NCBI RefSeq assembly: GCF_025024155.1
Contig: NW_026251725.1
Location: forward strand, 1 to 64,000
Direction of reading: 5' to 3'
DNA length: 64,000 nt
From: Gamsiella multidivaricata
Lineage: Eukaryota; Mortierellomycota; Mortierellomycetes; Mortierellales; Mortierellaceae
A program made the position numbers and the translations under genes. This document shows, in pieces, positions 43,166-55,252 of the stretch (within the stretch, counting starts at the first letter, position 1; each line of letters opens with the position of its first letter). The notes beneath the pieces are model-generated. The model made no database searches and was not told where the DNA came from. It saw only the letters and a program-made list of their open reading frames with translations.

Positions 43166-45376
43166 CTAACTACGCCTATTATAATAGTTGGGCGTGCCAG
43201 CCTTGGTGTTTTTGGATTTTGATGAAAGATGCGGCATGGTGTGTGGGTCATAATAAGCGTTTAGGAAATCGTCTTCCTCTTCATCCTCGTCCTTCTCCTC
43301 CTCCCCTTCCACCACCCCATTCAGGACATGTACACCCACGTGCGGATGCCTAGAGACCGGTCCTGGGCAGTAATACTCCTCTCCCGCAGCGCTATCAGCA
43401 TACCCTTCTATCGGACCCTGCATGGCCGTATGTGGATGCTGCGAAACTCTCCTTGCGCCGAAGCGGCCTTCCTGAACATTGCGTTTTGCCTTGGGAATAT
43501 CCTCTTCCGTAAAATCGAACGAGCGGTGCATAGGACTGTAGTCCTCCTCGCGTTGAGCTGCTTTCTTTATCCGGGTCGGCGTATCTACCCGCCACTGCTG
43601 CATCGCATGCGGTGTCCGTCGAGAACTATCCGTGATAATCGACGGGTACCGTTTCTGCCCAGAATCTGATGTTGGGCCGAGATGACTAGGATAGTCGAAT
43701 TCGCTCTCCCCGATGATCGTAGCCGGGGCACGCGGCTTCCGCTTCACGGAGCTGCATTTTGTCCGGTAGGAGCCGACGGTGGAAGGTGGCGGCGGTGGCA
43801 TGTAGCCGAATTTGGATGATCGTCCGCTGGTGGATGGGGGTGGTAGCGGGTAGCTAGGTTCGTAACCACGGCTAGATGACGGTGGCGTGTACCCGTAGCT
43901 GGATTCATAATCGGCGATAGTAGGGGGTGGTAGTGGGTAATTTCGGTTTGATGTAGTATAGGTTCTAGATGTATATGTACTGGGTGCGTGACTACTGGAA
44001 TTAGTTGGTTGTGGGGAGTGGCGAAAGTTGTATGACGATGCTGAATCGGAAGGTGGTTGTCCTGGGAGTGGAATGGCGTCTGGTCCCTTGCTTTGAGGGG
44101 CGATCTTCTTATTCTTACGTCTCCTCCAAGATCGGTAAAGAACGAAACCTTGCACGCTGCCGACCAAGAGACATAGCCCAGAAACGGTTCCCAGGATCAA
44201 AGGGAGACGACTAGGACTCGATGAAGCTGTGGCGTCAGGTGTAGGGGTGGGGCTTGTCGCGGCGGTGAAGATCTCAGAGATAGATGATGTGGTTGAAGTA
44301 GCTGTCGAAGTTGCTGTCGAGGTTGTTGTGGTTGTTGTCATGGTTCTGATTGGTACCCCTGGAACGATGTATTCGGATACCCAATTCCCGGTTTTCATGT
44401 TGAAGATTAGAGTCGTGTTGCTGGTAGTTAGCAAAGCCCCGTTGATAACCCGGCTCCCGCCCCATATGATAACGTAGTCGTTCGAAACTGCACACGCATG
44501 CCCTGCTCTTGCATTTGGCACACCGGCGTCCGGTCCTTTGGTCCAGGTCAGCGTTCCAGACATAAAATCCATATCTAGGAAATAGATGTCGCTCATGCTG
44601 GTGATCGTGCTGTCGTATCCACCGAACAAGATCATCCTCTTTCCACTGTAGGCCGGGACGAGGCATGAGTATGACCGTCCGGTGGGTATCTTTCCTTGGC
44701 CCACTTGCTTCCAACCGAAGTCAATGTTCCAAGCCCATGTGCCCTTTCCCACCAGAATTAATGCCGGAATAGCGGCGCTCCATGTAGCGGAATATGTCTG
44801 CAGCTGAGTTAATTGCGGATCCATTGGAATGCTGCCAGCGGTGTTAGTGAGGAAGTTCATCTGTAGCATGGACACTCCACCGGCGCCACTGTATCCATTA
44901 GGTACATAGAAATTGTTGGTTACTGGATCCGCCGCTGTCGAGCCTATAACGTTTTCATTGACGCTGGCGATCGTGATTCTTTGACTCCAATTACCGGTCT
45001 TGGTGTCGAGGATATAGGAGGTATTACTGTATAGGTTGACCCAGTTCTGACCGCTCAGAGCACTAAGCTTGGGCGCAACTCCGCCGGCAGGAGCGTCAGT
45101 TAGTTGCTTGTAGACTGGGTTGATTCCTGTCCACGATGCTGAAAGGTCGATCATGAAAGTCTGTGGAAGATATGGGCTGCCCTGAAGTTGAGTGTATCCA
45201 CCGAGAATATAAAATGCCTGACCCTCAACGAACGCGCTGGCGGCTCCGAGTGTGGATGTCGGCTGAAATGGTGGTTGGGCATTGGCGCAGGGAAATGTGA
45301 TTATATAGAATATTGATAGAAGGATGTATGTAAGGTGGAGAAGAGTATGGCCGGAAAGTGCAGCAGAACGAGGCAT
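43166..45376 (-). CDS. kelch-ectodomain single-pass membrane protein (kelch D)
   Basis: Single exon, about 736 aa from the ATG at 45376. An in-frame ATG at 45616 would add 80 UTR-like residues, so I prefer the inner one. A signal peptide (LTYILLSIFYIITFPCANA) precedes kelch-type blades: FYILGGY, NNFYVPNGY, MILFGGYD and VIIWGGS. A long Thr/Ser stalk leads to a TM helix near 390-415 (LILGTVSGLCLLVGSVQGF) with RSWRRRKNKK after it. The tail of about 310 residues is rich in Ser/Pro/Tyr with repeated YPLPPP/YGYTPP-like motifs, and ends with an acidic run (EEEKDEDEEEDD). This is a different subfamily from A-C: no introns and a tail without poly-Gln. Kelch E is its closest relative here. Confidence 0.85.
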   Translation of the reverse strand: MPRSAALSGHTLLHLTYILLSIFYIITFPCANAQPPFQPTSTLGAASAFVEGQAFYILGGYTQLQGSPYLPQTFMIDLSASWTGINPVYKQLTDAPAGGVAPKLSALSGQNWVNLYSNTSYILDTKTGNWSQRITIASVNENVIGSTAADPVTNNFYVPNGYSGAGGVSMLQMNFLTNTAGSIPMDPQLTQLQTYSATWSAAIPALILVGKGTWAWNIDFGWKQVGQGKIPTGRSYSCLVPAYSGKRMILFGGYDSTITSMSDIYFLDMDFMSGTLTWTKGPDAGVPNARAGHACAVSNDYVIIWGGSRVINGALLTTSNTTLIFNMKTGNWVSEYIVPGVPIRTMTTTTTTSTATSTATSTTSSISEIFTAATSPTPTPDATASSSPSRLPLILGTVSGLCLLVGSVQGFVLYRSWRRRKNKKIAPQSKGPDAIPLPGQPPSDSASSYNFRHSPQPTNSSSHAPSTYTSRTYTTSNRNYPLPPPTIADYESSYGYTPPSSSRGYEPSYPLPPPSTSGRSSKFGYMPPPPPSTVGSYRTKCSSVKRKPRAPATIIGESEFDYPSHLGPTSDSGQKRYPSIITDSSRRTPHAMQQWRVDTPTRIKKAAQREEDYSPMHRSFDFTEEDIPKAKRNVQEGRFGARRVSQHPHTAMQGPIEGYADSAAGEEYYCPGPVSRHPHVGVHVLNGVVEGEEEKDEDEEEDDFLNAYYDPHTMPHLSSKSKNTKAGTPNYYNRRS

Positions 45377-46727
45377 ACTGATAGGAAGATGCACAGAAAC
45401 TGTGCGTGGAGGTGAGTGAGGATGAATAAGACAACGCAGGACAGGGTGAGTGGAGGATGGAGGAACAGGTAGGCAAAGAGGGATAATAAAGAGGTAAGGT
45501 AACAAAATAAAGGAGTGGAAAGTGGAAGACGAGAGGATAGTAAAAGGGTTGGCATGGAAGACGAGCAGAGGGAGACCAGGAATGGGGTAGAGACAATCAC
45601 AGTGGAATGTACACAAAAGAGATGAAACCGCCCCTGTCTCGCTGCAAAACCTTGTCTGAAATAGAAAATTTCCTGTGCGGCTTGCGGCGACCCCTGTTAT
45701 CCTATCCCACAGAAAGTTGGTGGTACATGAATGAAACTAGGCATGTCCCGCCTCTCCATCACATCATGTCCAAATGGGTGCTATATGCATCATCCATGCC
45801 GCGAAACAGCATTCGCTTTGTCTCTGTGCTTTACGCCTACCGGCACTATTTCGTCAAAGCCCCGCACGCGCACAGTCTCGCTATGACCCTCCTCAAATTT
45901 CCCTTCGTCCTTTACATTGTTCAAGTGCATCAGGGTTGCTTTCGTTTATGTTCATGCACGGTTGTTTAATAAGATGTGCATCATACGAATTGAGGTTCTT
46001 TACCGACATCTACAACTACAGCCCTTTGAGACACATCCATCTTGACAAAGAATCCTGGATACATGTCGCATGTTTAAATGTGTCTCCTGCATGTGCTGTG
46101 CTCTTTATCATCCACTCAAATCTGCTCTCCGCCTCCCATCATTGCTCCAAACAGAGGCGAGATATCAGCATTGCAACGCAATGTAATTGAAAATTAATAA
46201 TTAATAAATATGCCCTCCAGGAGTAAATCTTCTACTGTTTGGAAGAGGGACGCGCACAGACAGACAGGGAAATGTCTTTATCATATCCCCTGGCGTTTCA
46301 AACGTCCACCCTGTGTGTTTCATAAACCTTATTTCAAAAGCGCCGTCTTTGAATAAACTTACTCCACAGCACTTGTTGCGGCCAGAAACAGAATTGGGGT
46401 GCCTTTCTTTACTGCACCCTCGTTTGACGGCTTAGTCAATCATGATGAGGAAGCACATACCACCCCTTCTTGTTTTCGAGGGTGACATTTGGAAAGATGC
46501 TTGAGAAAGATGCTATGCGTTACATTTACTCGCATTCACCAATTTATCCTCGTTGGGCATGAACAGTATGGTATAGTTGCACCTTTTGAGGGTGCTTGAA
46601 AGATTGGTCAGAAATGATTTTACACAAAGCGATGGCTAAAAAAAAAACAAAGTGGATATGTGTCGGCATGGAATTCAGGGTGAGGGATGGTATATCACGA
46701 TAGAACAAAATCCAGTTGGTGCTCGTC
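45377..46727. other. intergenic region
   Basis: 5' flank of kelch D, then mostly unique AT-rich DNA. Short frames only; nothing supported. Confidence 0.55.
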
Positions 46728-48799
46728 TCATCTCACCATACTGAGGGGCGTTTCCAGAAGAGCAGGCGGAATCATATTCTTGTCGAGTGTGGGTGGCAGT
46801 ACATCTCTGTCTGCGTTTCCATCCCGTATGTCCAATTCCCGTTTCTGGTTCTGTGATTCTACCTGCTCTAGTGCTTCATCTTGCCCGTCCTGTACATCCG
46901 CGTCAATAGACTCGATTTCTTCCTCCTCCTCCTCCTTCTCCTCCTCCTCTTCTTCTTCGGCTTCTTCTGCAACTTCTTTCTCAACTGCGTCAAGATAAAG
47001 AGAGCATAAAACGTCGTTTAGCATAATGGAGAACCTCATTCTTCGTATTGCTGCAACAGCGGAAAATAACAGACTATTAGTCACCACTTACACATGTCAT
47101 GGAGCGTCAATACCTTGACGCCTGTGGGCTTTGTTGCCTGATCTAGGGCTAGCTTCGCTTCGTATACCATTTGGTCGATAGATAGACAGAGCCGTTTGAA
47201 TGTCAAATCATCTTGCTTTTCTGCATCGGTTAGCTCGATCGCCTCGACACTCTGCGCTAATACTAAATCCGCAGCAGTGTATCCCAGTTCTCCGAAATGT
47301 GTCCTATATGAGTGTGATAAGTCCGAGTGCAGTCGATTTTCCGAATGCATCCATACGTCGGGGAAGTTCAGTAGTGAAGATGGACAGTTGCCGTGAATTA
47401 TAAGAAAAAAAAGAGTCCCATGCGGTTTGTTTGTCCAAATAAACATCAGGGCGGAAACGTAAACAAAACAATGTGTGTCGAAAAAAAGGGAGTAAAGGAA
47501 AGTATGAATTAGCGTTGTATCGTATCGCATGTCACACCAAACAGGTCGTCGACTTACGCCTGGATAAACAACAACAACGACTTACGATTGCATCCGTAAT
47601 TTGAGTTCCTGCACTTCGCTCGCTTGTTTTCGGATGGTCGCTTCGAGCGACTGGTTGATCGACAGGAGCGAGGCATTTGAAATTTCCAGGTCTGCAATCT
47701 TGCGCCTTGTCCTCGCTGCCTCCTCCTGTCTACGGTTCTCCTCAGCTAACTTACTGGCGACTGCGGCTGTTGTGGTTCCGGTGGAGTTGACCTTCGTGGA
47801 TCGTATCGTGGGCGTCGAACTCGAAACAGCTGAACTCATACTGACTATTGATCCTTCATCTCCATTTCGGGGATATCCATTTCTGACGGGATTTCCTCCT
47901 AGCAGCGATGAGGCGGATGAAGCTGTTGTCCAGGAGGGCATGGATGCCGAAGTGGTATGAGATGGGTTGCTTGTTCCAACGAGGGCTCCTGTGGTTGATG
48001 AAGAATTAGAGATTCCCAAGGTCGAGTGGGAGGAGGATGTCGAGGCGTAGCCGGATTGATGGTTTGGGGCTGAGTCGATCCTCATGAACGCACCTGCTGC
48101 GATCCGCACTGGCTTACGACTTGGTGTGGTGCTGTCCCCACTGCTCAGTCCTACAGTGCTGGACGATGTCCTATGACGATTCAGACCTCCGACACCTGGG
48201 CCTGCTGCAAATTTTACCGATCCAGTGGAAGTTGGGTTGCGACCGGAGGATCCGAATGGGAGGTTGATACCTCCACCAACGCCTGCTTGGCCTCCCGTGA
48301 AGAGCTGCATATCCTCTCCAGCTCGATCTGAATCCTCAGAGACGGTCCCATCGTCTGATGTAGTAGATCCGCCGTCTTGGCGATTGTTACTGCTTCCACC
48401 TCCGCTGCCACCGCTACTTGTCCCGTTGGTGCTCCGAAAGGATGCCACTGTGGCCACTGAATTGGAAGACCGTGTCCGTACTGAGACTAGGCGTGGTGGC
48501 GCGCTGTTGCTGTTTGGATTGCTGCTGAATACAACAGGGTTGGTGGTTTTGTTACTGGTGCTGTTGGCGCTGATAGTGGGGTATCCATTGTTTCCAGTTT
48601 GGTTGAACGACGACCCGCGCGAGGATTTCGTTGGGGTAACTGTGCTGGAGGCTGGAAGGGAGCCGGTTTTGGGAGGGAATGCAGCTGACGATATACTGAT
48701 TTGCGCCGAACTGGCGATTTTGGCACGCCTTACCGGGGCCGCGACGGTGCCTTGATTGACGGAGTTTTGATTCCTCGAGGAGGGTCGTGAGGTATTCAT
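46728..48799 (-). CDS. coiled-coil protein with Ser/Thr-rich N-terminus and acidic tail
   Basis: Exons 48799-47586, 47303-47092 and 47050-46728, about 582 aa. The donor GTAAGTCG after RMQS joins an acceptor ATATAG so that THFGELGYTAADLVLAQSVE follows in frame; a TTGCAG acceptor opens exon 3 (IRRMRFSIMLND). Residues 1-345 are Ser/Thr/Gly-rich and probably disordered. Residues 345-405 form a coiled coil (EENRRQEEAARTRRKIADLE). The next segment is helical and conserved-looking (LTFKRLCLSIDQMVYEAKLALDQ). Near the end a run of Glu precedes IESIDADVQDGQDEALEQVE. No family recognised; a cytoskeletal or scaffold role would be a guess. A second GTAAGTCG lies 31 nt after the first donor, so alternative splicing is possible. 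Confidence 0.65.
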
Positions 48800-49792
48800 G
48801 GTTTGGCTGAGAGACTGATGGACTGGCTACTCCTGAACACGTCCGCTGTAAGTTGCCAACGTTGTCTTTACCCCAATACCCGGGATTTGTTCTTTTCCTT
48901 TTGAGGCCTTGCCTGGTACGTCCGACTGCTCAGCGAACGGGCTTTGTTCTTCCCTTTATCTGTTTGAGGGTTGGCTTTTGACCGTTGCGTTGACTATTGA
49001 ACTAAGAATGGTATCGATAGTCCGCGGTCAGCAAATGGATAGACTACGGACTCACTCTCAGTTCTCTTGCTCTCTTGCTCTGGCCCCTATTTTCATGACA
49101 AACGTACCAGGCGAAGAGTGCGTGAAGATGTGAATGAAGGGGTCTAGTCTTGCGCAATCCGACTTGTGTCCTGACCAATAAACAAGAACCAAGCAGGCGG
49201 GTATAGGAGAAAGAAGGAAGGAGTGAGTGTTCTGTGGTTGCGGTTGTAGTTGTAGTTGTGATTATGGTTGCGGTTGTGGTTGTGCGTATGTGTGTGTATG
49301 TGAAAGCGAGATTGAATGAGAAATGGTATAATGGAAGGGTGTATGTTGACGATGGGGATGGTGAGGCAGTGGAACAGTGCCCTCGCTCTTGCTCTTCGCT
49401 CTCGACCCATGGGCCATCCGTTGTTGCCCCCCTGCCAATTTCTTTTGCTTCCTTTGTGCGCCCATCCACATCACTCGAATGTCCCCACGCATTGCCCCAG
49501 AGATCCTCAATATATGCTGCTCAAGTGGTCCTGAGGAGCCTCTCCGTCCTTGGCGCATGGCAATCTCCCCGTTTTTCTGCATCTAACAGGCTCACGCCTG
49601 CGTATCCACGTTGTGCTGTAGCCTAATTGTTGCATGGCATCAACGAGTACTCTTTGTTTCAAAGACATCACCAGTTCATGACACATGTCTGCAAAAGATC
49701 CTGGATCCTGGAAGCCAGGTCACCACTATATTTTCCGACGGAGTTTTTTATTATTATTATTGTTAAGATGCTTGATGCAGATGCGACGGTAT
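48800..49792. other. intergenic region
   Basis: 5' flank of the coiled-coil gene and 3' flank of WDR89. It contains a G/T-rich low-complexity stretch near 49230-49300. Overlapping short frames on both strands are not supported. Confidence 0.55.
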
Positions 49793-51203
49793 CTAGTATG
49801 GGTTTGACCGTGCAGACTTGCCCTCGGTCTATATAAGGGGAGAGAATGATGTCAGTTGAGATACCAGGATGCAATGGCCACTAGACAGTGTATGCTATGA
49901 GGTAGGACCTAGTCTGTACCTTAAGTTGTAATGGTGAGCTGTGCCTTGACGAAGCGCTGGCTGCAAGAGGCGAGGACATGGCTATAGCTGAGGCAGAGGT
50001 CCAGAGCCCAAGTTTAGCGTCCTCGCCCCCTGAAAATAAAATTCCTCGCTTGGAATCCCAGTATGTGCTCCTGACAATCTCACTGTGTCCTCCATTCAAT
50101 ACTTGACAAAGTTGAAGCGAGTCTGTCTGAACGTGCAGGATGTTGATATTACCCCTAGAATCATTAACAGAGTATAGAAATAAGTATCGCGATCGTCAAT
50201 GCAATAAAGAGATACCAGAGAACACCGCAGTGTACACGTACTCGTTCGATCCAGAGATTAAGAACAGACGCCCGGTCTCTGTTTCGAAATGGCAATCGAT
50301 TCCGTAATCCAATGTCAATCCTAGAGCAGGGTTACTGACACCACGAATGTCACCAAAGTGGTGGATCGCGTCCGCATCATCGCTGTTCCATAGAGACAAA
50401 GTCTCCATATGGCTTAGACAGTAGATGTACTCTGCATTTGGACCAAAGTACCCTACTTTGTTGATGCTGGCGCCAGTATTGGACACGACCATCAGACCCT
50501 CCTCTTCGTCCATATCCGTAAGATCAAACTGACAGATCAGTCCATCAACGGATCCGGTCATCAGTCGCACAGGGTTGGTTGGATGAAATTTGACGTTGGT
50601 AATGTCCTCGCTATGGGATTCAGAATACGTCGCAATAATGGCTGAGGTGTTGCTCCTAGCATCGAAAAAGTGAATGTTCGCATCATAATCCTTGAGTTCC
50701 GTTCCAGCAGCGAGGACTTGTTCCGAAGAGTTGATATCAAAAGACAATAACACATGTTTTTGCGGAGCTGTATGACCCATTGGGATTTTATTGAGTTAGT
50801 CAAGCACATAGGTATTAATTCACGCAAGATGTCGCCTCATTAGGGAGTAATTAGATGACTTACTGGTGAAGACCTGTACCGGACCTCCTTCAGTTCTGAG
50901 ATCCCAGCAGGCGACTGTGCCGTCCTTTGAGGAGGACATAAGGATATTCTCACCATAAGCTTTGACCTGGGTAATGGTATCCGTATGAAATTTGAGGATG
51001 TTTTTGATAGCGAGCGTTGCTGGGTTATACAGCTTGATTTCGTGATTTGAAGCTGAGACGACCAGGTTAGAGCTGTTGGCGGCAATGTCAAAGATGTAGA
51101 TGTCGCCATGTGAAAAAGCCGAACTCTGCTTGAGCGCCAGTGGTGGTTGAATCAGTCGTGGCTCATAGGTGATAGGAATCTGCGGTGGGACGCCGTCATT
51201 CAT
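49793..51203 (-). CDS. WDR89: WD40 protein, WDR89-like
   Basis: Exons 51203-50864, 50767-50242, 50154-49920 and 49828-49793, about 378 aa. WD repeats are clear: NHEIKLYNPATL, SSSKDGTVACWDLR, FFDARSNTS, LMTGSVDGLICQFDL, ETLSLWNSDD and LFSGGEDAKLGLW. The splice GA|GTACGT...TAG|G restores GSNEGNINILHV, matching the SGTNEG-type turn before the last blade, and GGHSEIVRSTYWD is typical of WDR89. The final exon encodes only TEGKSARSNPY, consistent with the short NPY/KPY-type end of relatives. WD40 propellers are protein-binding scaffolds; the specific role of WDR89 is poorly known. Confidence 0.82.
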
Positions 51204-53328
51204 ATTGGGTCGCGTGTGGGAGGAGTAGGGAGTTGAGGATAGTGAAAGGACGCGGGTGGTCAGGGCAAAATGGTGGCAAAAAAAGAAAAAAGAAAAAAAA
51301 AAGCGAAATGTCAACAACAATAGGCAAAGACAGTCCCGGTGCTGCGGTGCTGCGACACGCGCAGCTTTGACGCGACGTGACAAACCTTATCTTTCTACGA
51401 CTTCGGCGCACTTAGAATAGGACGAGTGTTTTCTTCATCGCCATTAATCGGCTTCAGAGACATGTGGTCTTACAGGCTTGGATAAATAGCCCTTTTGTGC
51501 GAACGAACTGTATTAAAGTATCCAGAATCGTATGGGATGGGCGAGGCATCTGTCCGGGATGGTACCAAGATTCTCAAACTATCTGCGCAGAGAAAATCTT
51601 TTTGTGGTGAAGAGAGCTGCTACGCAGCGTGCGACTAAAAAGCACAGCGAAGGGATAGATCTCAGATTCAGGCGTATTTGTGTCGAACATATGGTCCTCT
51701 CTAGCGGAATCAGGCTTTCTTCAAAAAGGCGCATGAAGGAGTTCTGTCTCCTTATTTCATGAATGCCCGCGTGCCTTTTTCTTTTTCATTCAATAGATTT
51801 TATGTAATTGTCTGTAAGGAGACTACATATAAATCCAGGCCGCCATGAGAGACAATACAGTAGACAAAAGATGGAAGGGAGAAGGAAAAGAAGGAGGGGA
51901 GGAGACTCAATGCCGGCAGAAAAGATTTGTGCAAGATATAGAGAAAGAATGAGATGAAAGGTAGGATGGACTCTCAATCCATCGGACGATACCATGAAGT
52001 GCATTTTCTGTCTCCTCAATCCAGCGTCTCCGTAAATACAGATGCACAAAAATGACACGCACTTCCATCTGCACAGAACACCATCTCTGGCTCATCACAT
52101 AAGCTATTCGCCGATCCTAGGCGGAGAAACACAGCGATCCACTAAGCTGAAGGGGAGCAAGGAGAGCGTAAAGGAGGCGCATTACGTTTTGAGCTTAGAA
52201 CCCCACTATGAGAAGAGAGACAAGCAGAAGAGAAGCACTAGGCACGACCTCTCATCGCGTGTCTTATTTCAATGGCTTAATGGCCCAAAGCTTTAGTGAT
52301 ACAGGAGGTAGCGTTAAGTCATGGCACGACTACGTTTATTTCCTCGTTTTCAACAACCCGTTCCTTTGGGCACTCGCATTATCTCTTTATCATCGGACAA
52401 AAAGAAAAAAAGAAAAAGATAGAAAAATCTGTCTCGCGGGATACAACGCCTCTTAGATGGGTCTCTAGCCCATCGTTATCGATTGTGTGGCCGCAGAACA
52501 CTGAAGCGAAAGAGAACATGCCTCTCCAATGGCAAGGAAAAGAAGAGGCCTCATTGGGTAGCACGATCGACAATCTACATGTGCAGACAATGCTACCGTG
52601 TCATTAAAAAGAGGCTGAGAGCCGTGGAAGAAGTTTTGTGTGTTACTTCTGGTGCCCATGCATATGTGTGTGAAAAAAGAGCCCGTGTGTGTGTGTTGGA
52701 GCAGCAGATGGACGCATTCCACATTCTAGTCGACGCTGCATGCGAGCACAGACAGGTCGATCCGATGCACAGACGTACATTCAATTCACACGGACAATTC
52801 TCACAAATGCGGAAAGAGAGAACAACCTTCCTCCCGCGCATGCAGCCAACCCCGCATCCACGTCTACATCCGCATCCACATGGCTCTATATGAGTCCATA
52901 CGCAAGCGCGCCCAGTACCGGCGGACGACCTTATTTTTGTAGAAAAGAATAAAGACGATAAAAAAAGGAATAAAAAGGATTGGAATTCCACCATATGCCT
53001 TCTCACTTTCTTAATTCTCTTCGTCCTTCACATCTATCTCGATTCCTCATCTCCTCTTTCCGCAATTGACCATTGCACATTACGATCAACCTCTCTCCTC
53101 ATAACGCGACCATCGCTCTCGTGTGCTATCCGTCCCTCATATAATCCTTCCCCCGCTCCTCCCGCTCCTCCCGCTCCCTCTCCTCCTCCTCTTCCCCTCC
53201 GTCCCCCCCTCCCTCCCTCTCTCTCTCACCACCTCAAACCCCCTCGAAATAATTCCTTAATTCTTACCGAACACAACTAACAAACAGCCATAGCAACGAT
53301 CGCCGATCCTTTGTCCCTGTCCACAGTT
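51204..53328. other. 2.1-kb divergent intergenic region
   Basis: Promoters of WDR89 (leftward) and the integrase-domain gene (rightward). A CT-rich leader (53090-53240) precedes the latter. Short frames overlap on both strands; I see no gene. Confidence 0.55.
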
Positions 53329-55252
53329 ATGGCGCATAGTAACAACACCGATGGACTTTATCATCCACAAACATACTCGTTCCTGAGCCCAGAGACCTTT
53401 GAGACCCTGGTCGAGGGGTACATCAACCAGCTCCACGTCCGTAAACGAAACAAAGCTCTGATCACCCAACAGCTCGCCAACGACTGCTTGATGGTCCTCA
53501 CCAACCCAGAGAACACTGCAATCTTCAACCCAAAATTCCGGTGGTGGGTCCGTAAGCACTTTGTGTTCACTGTCGTGGGTGAGCTCCGAATTTTGTTGGA
53601 TAAGAAGAATGGTAAACCTGTGTGTGTGCGGGAACAGCTGTATGACAAGGTTTGCTATTTTCATCACATCATTGGACATGGAGGACGCGACAAGACCTTT
53701 GCTGCTGTAAGTAGCCGCATCATCGCCATGCCTACGTCTGCTCCGGCTGAGCATGGCAAATGCGAATGCTGTGCTCCCTAATGCTAATGCCAATGCTAAT
53801 GCACGTATGGCAAAATTACCTGATCCATTTCCCCTTTCCCCCTGATCTGACCATGCTCCTCCTGCTCTCTCCCTTGATGTTTTCATACAGATCACAAAAT
53901 CGTACTCCAAGGTCCCTGCAGAACTGGTCTCGCTCTTCACGAAGAACTGCCAGACATGTCTTGGTGTCCGCAAGTACAGCAAAAATAAACGCCCCATCCT
54001 GAACGAGAACGAGTACCCACATCACCATCACCATCAACAACAACAGCAACAGCAGCAGCAGCAACAGGCACAGCTCACCTGCGATACCAGCAGTTATAGC
54101 AGCTCTTCCTCCGCTTCCTCCTCCGCCACCTCTCAATACCACTCTCAACAACAGTATGGCATGATCACCAAGCCTGAGACGGGCACCATCACCCCTATCT
54201 CGCCCATTATGCACTCGGTCAATTCTGGATTTTTGGGAAGCACTAGTACTCAGCAGCAGCTTGACTCCAGCTACACTCAGTCCCAATTGACCCAATTTCA
54301 ATACCAACAGCTGCAGCAGATGCACAATGCCATGAACGCACAACACATGGGTATGACTCTGGACTTGTCGGAAATGTCTCTCGGAAATGGCCATGTCAGC
54401 GGCCTTGGCAGCTTATCAGGGCTCGGTCATATCAACACCACCGGGCATTACAATCTTCACGGAGCGATACCGGACCTCAACAGCACTTGTTCAACTCCAA
54501 CTGCTCTGCCCAAGATGGATCTGCCTCTCATACAGCCCTACGACCCCAATATGGCTGGCGCCTTGCTACCCCTCGGCCATTTGACTCAGCACCAGAACAC
54601 CTTGGAATCCTCATCAGAACAATACGACGAAGAGCAGATCGATGCAATAGGTACTCGGTACTCTCCTCTGTTGGATCATCACTACCACGCCCACGCATAC
54701 CAGCAGCACCATTTCCAGAATAACGAGTATACAACCACATCCTATACAATGAACGACCATCAACAGCAGCAGCTTCAGTCCACATACTCTGCTGCCATGT
54801 CCCTGACATCCATGCCCCTGATACAGCAGCATAATCAGCACTCTTATGAGCAACAACAGCAGCAACGCCAAGGGTACCAGCAGCCTGAGTCTTCACCCAT
54901 GCTGACTCAAAACCAGATGATCCAAAAGCAGATCCAGCAGGAGCAGCAGCGGCTCCATCAGCAGCAGCAGCAACTGAGTGTCTCAACCTCATTCGCGTCG
55001 CTCCCAGCGTCGGGATCCTCCGCATCCTTGTCTTCACCGCCTCCCTCAGCTGCTCCTTCGCTGAGCTGCTCTATTACGACGCCTACCACGAGCATGTCCC
55101 CAACGCCTCTCCTCGTCTCGGCCGCTCACTCGAACGCGTTGGTCAGCAGACTTCTACACCCTGCTCACGCTCTGTCCAGTCTCTTGGACCATGAGCAAAA
55201 GAGCCATTTAAGCACCGTTGCCGAGTTGGTCTCTGCCTCTCATGATCTCTAG
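53329..55252 (+). CDS. integrase-type H2C2 zinc-binding domain protein with Gln-rich tail
   Basis: Exons 53329-53706 and 53891-55252, about 579 aa. The ordered N-terminal part ends in an H2C2 module at about residues 108-150: FHHIIGHGGRDKT supplies the His pair and NCQTC the Cys pair, with YSKVPAELVSLFTKNC between. This is the zinc-binding half of retroelement integrases. No RNase H-fold catalytic core, reverse transcriptase or gag follows. Instead there are His and Gln runs and a long Gln/Ser/His-rich tail. A spliced single-copy gene with only this module suggests a domesticated gene, perhaps a DNA-binding or regulatory protein; that is inference. The N-terminal block (FLSPETFETLVEGYINQL) looks conserved but is unnamed to me. 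Confidence 0.78.
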
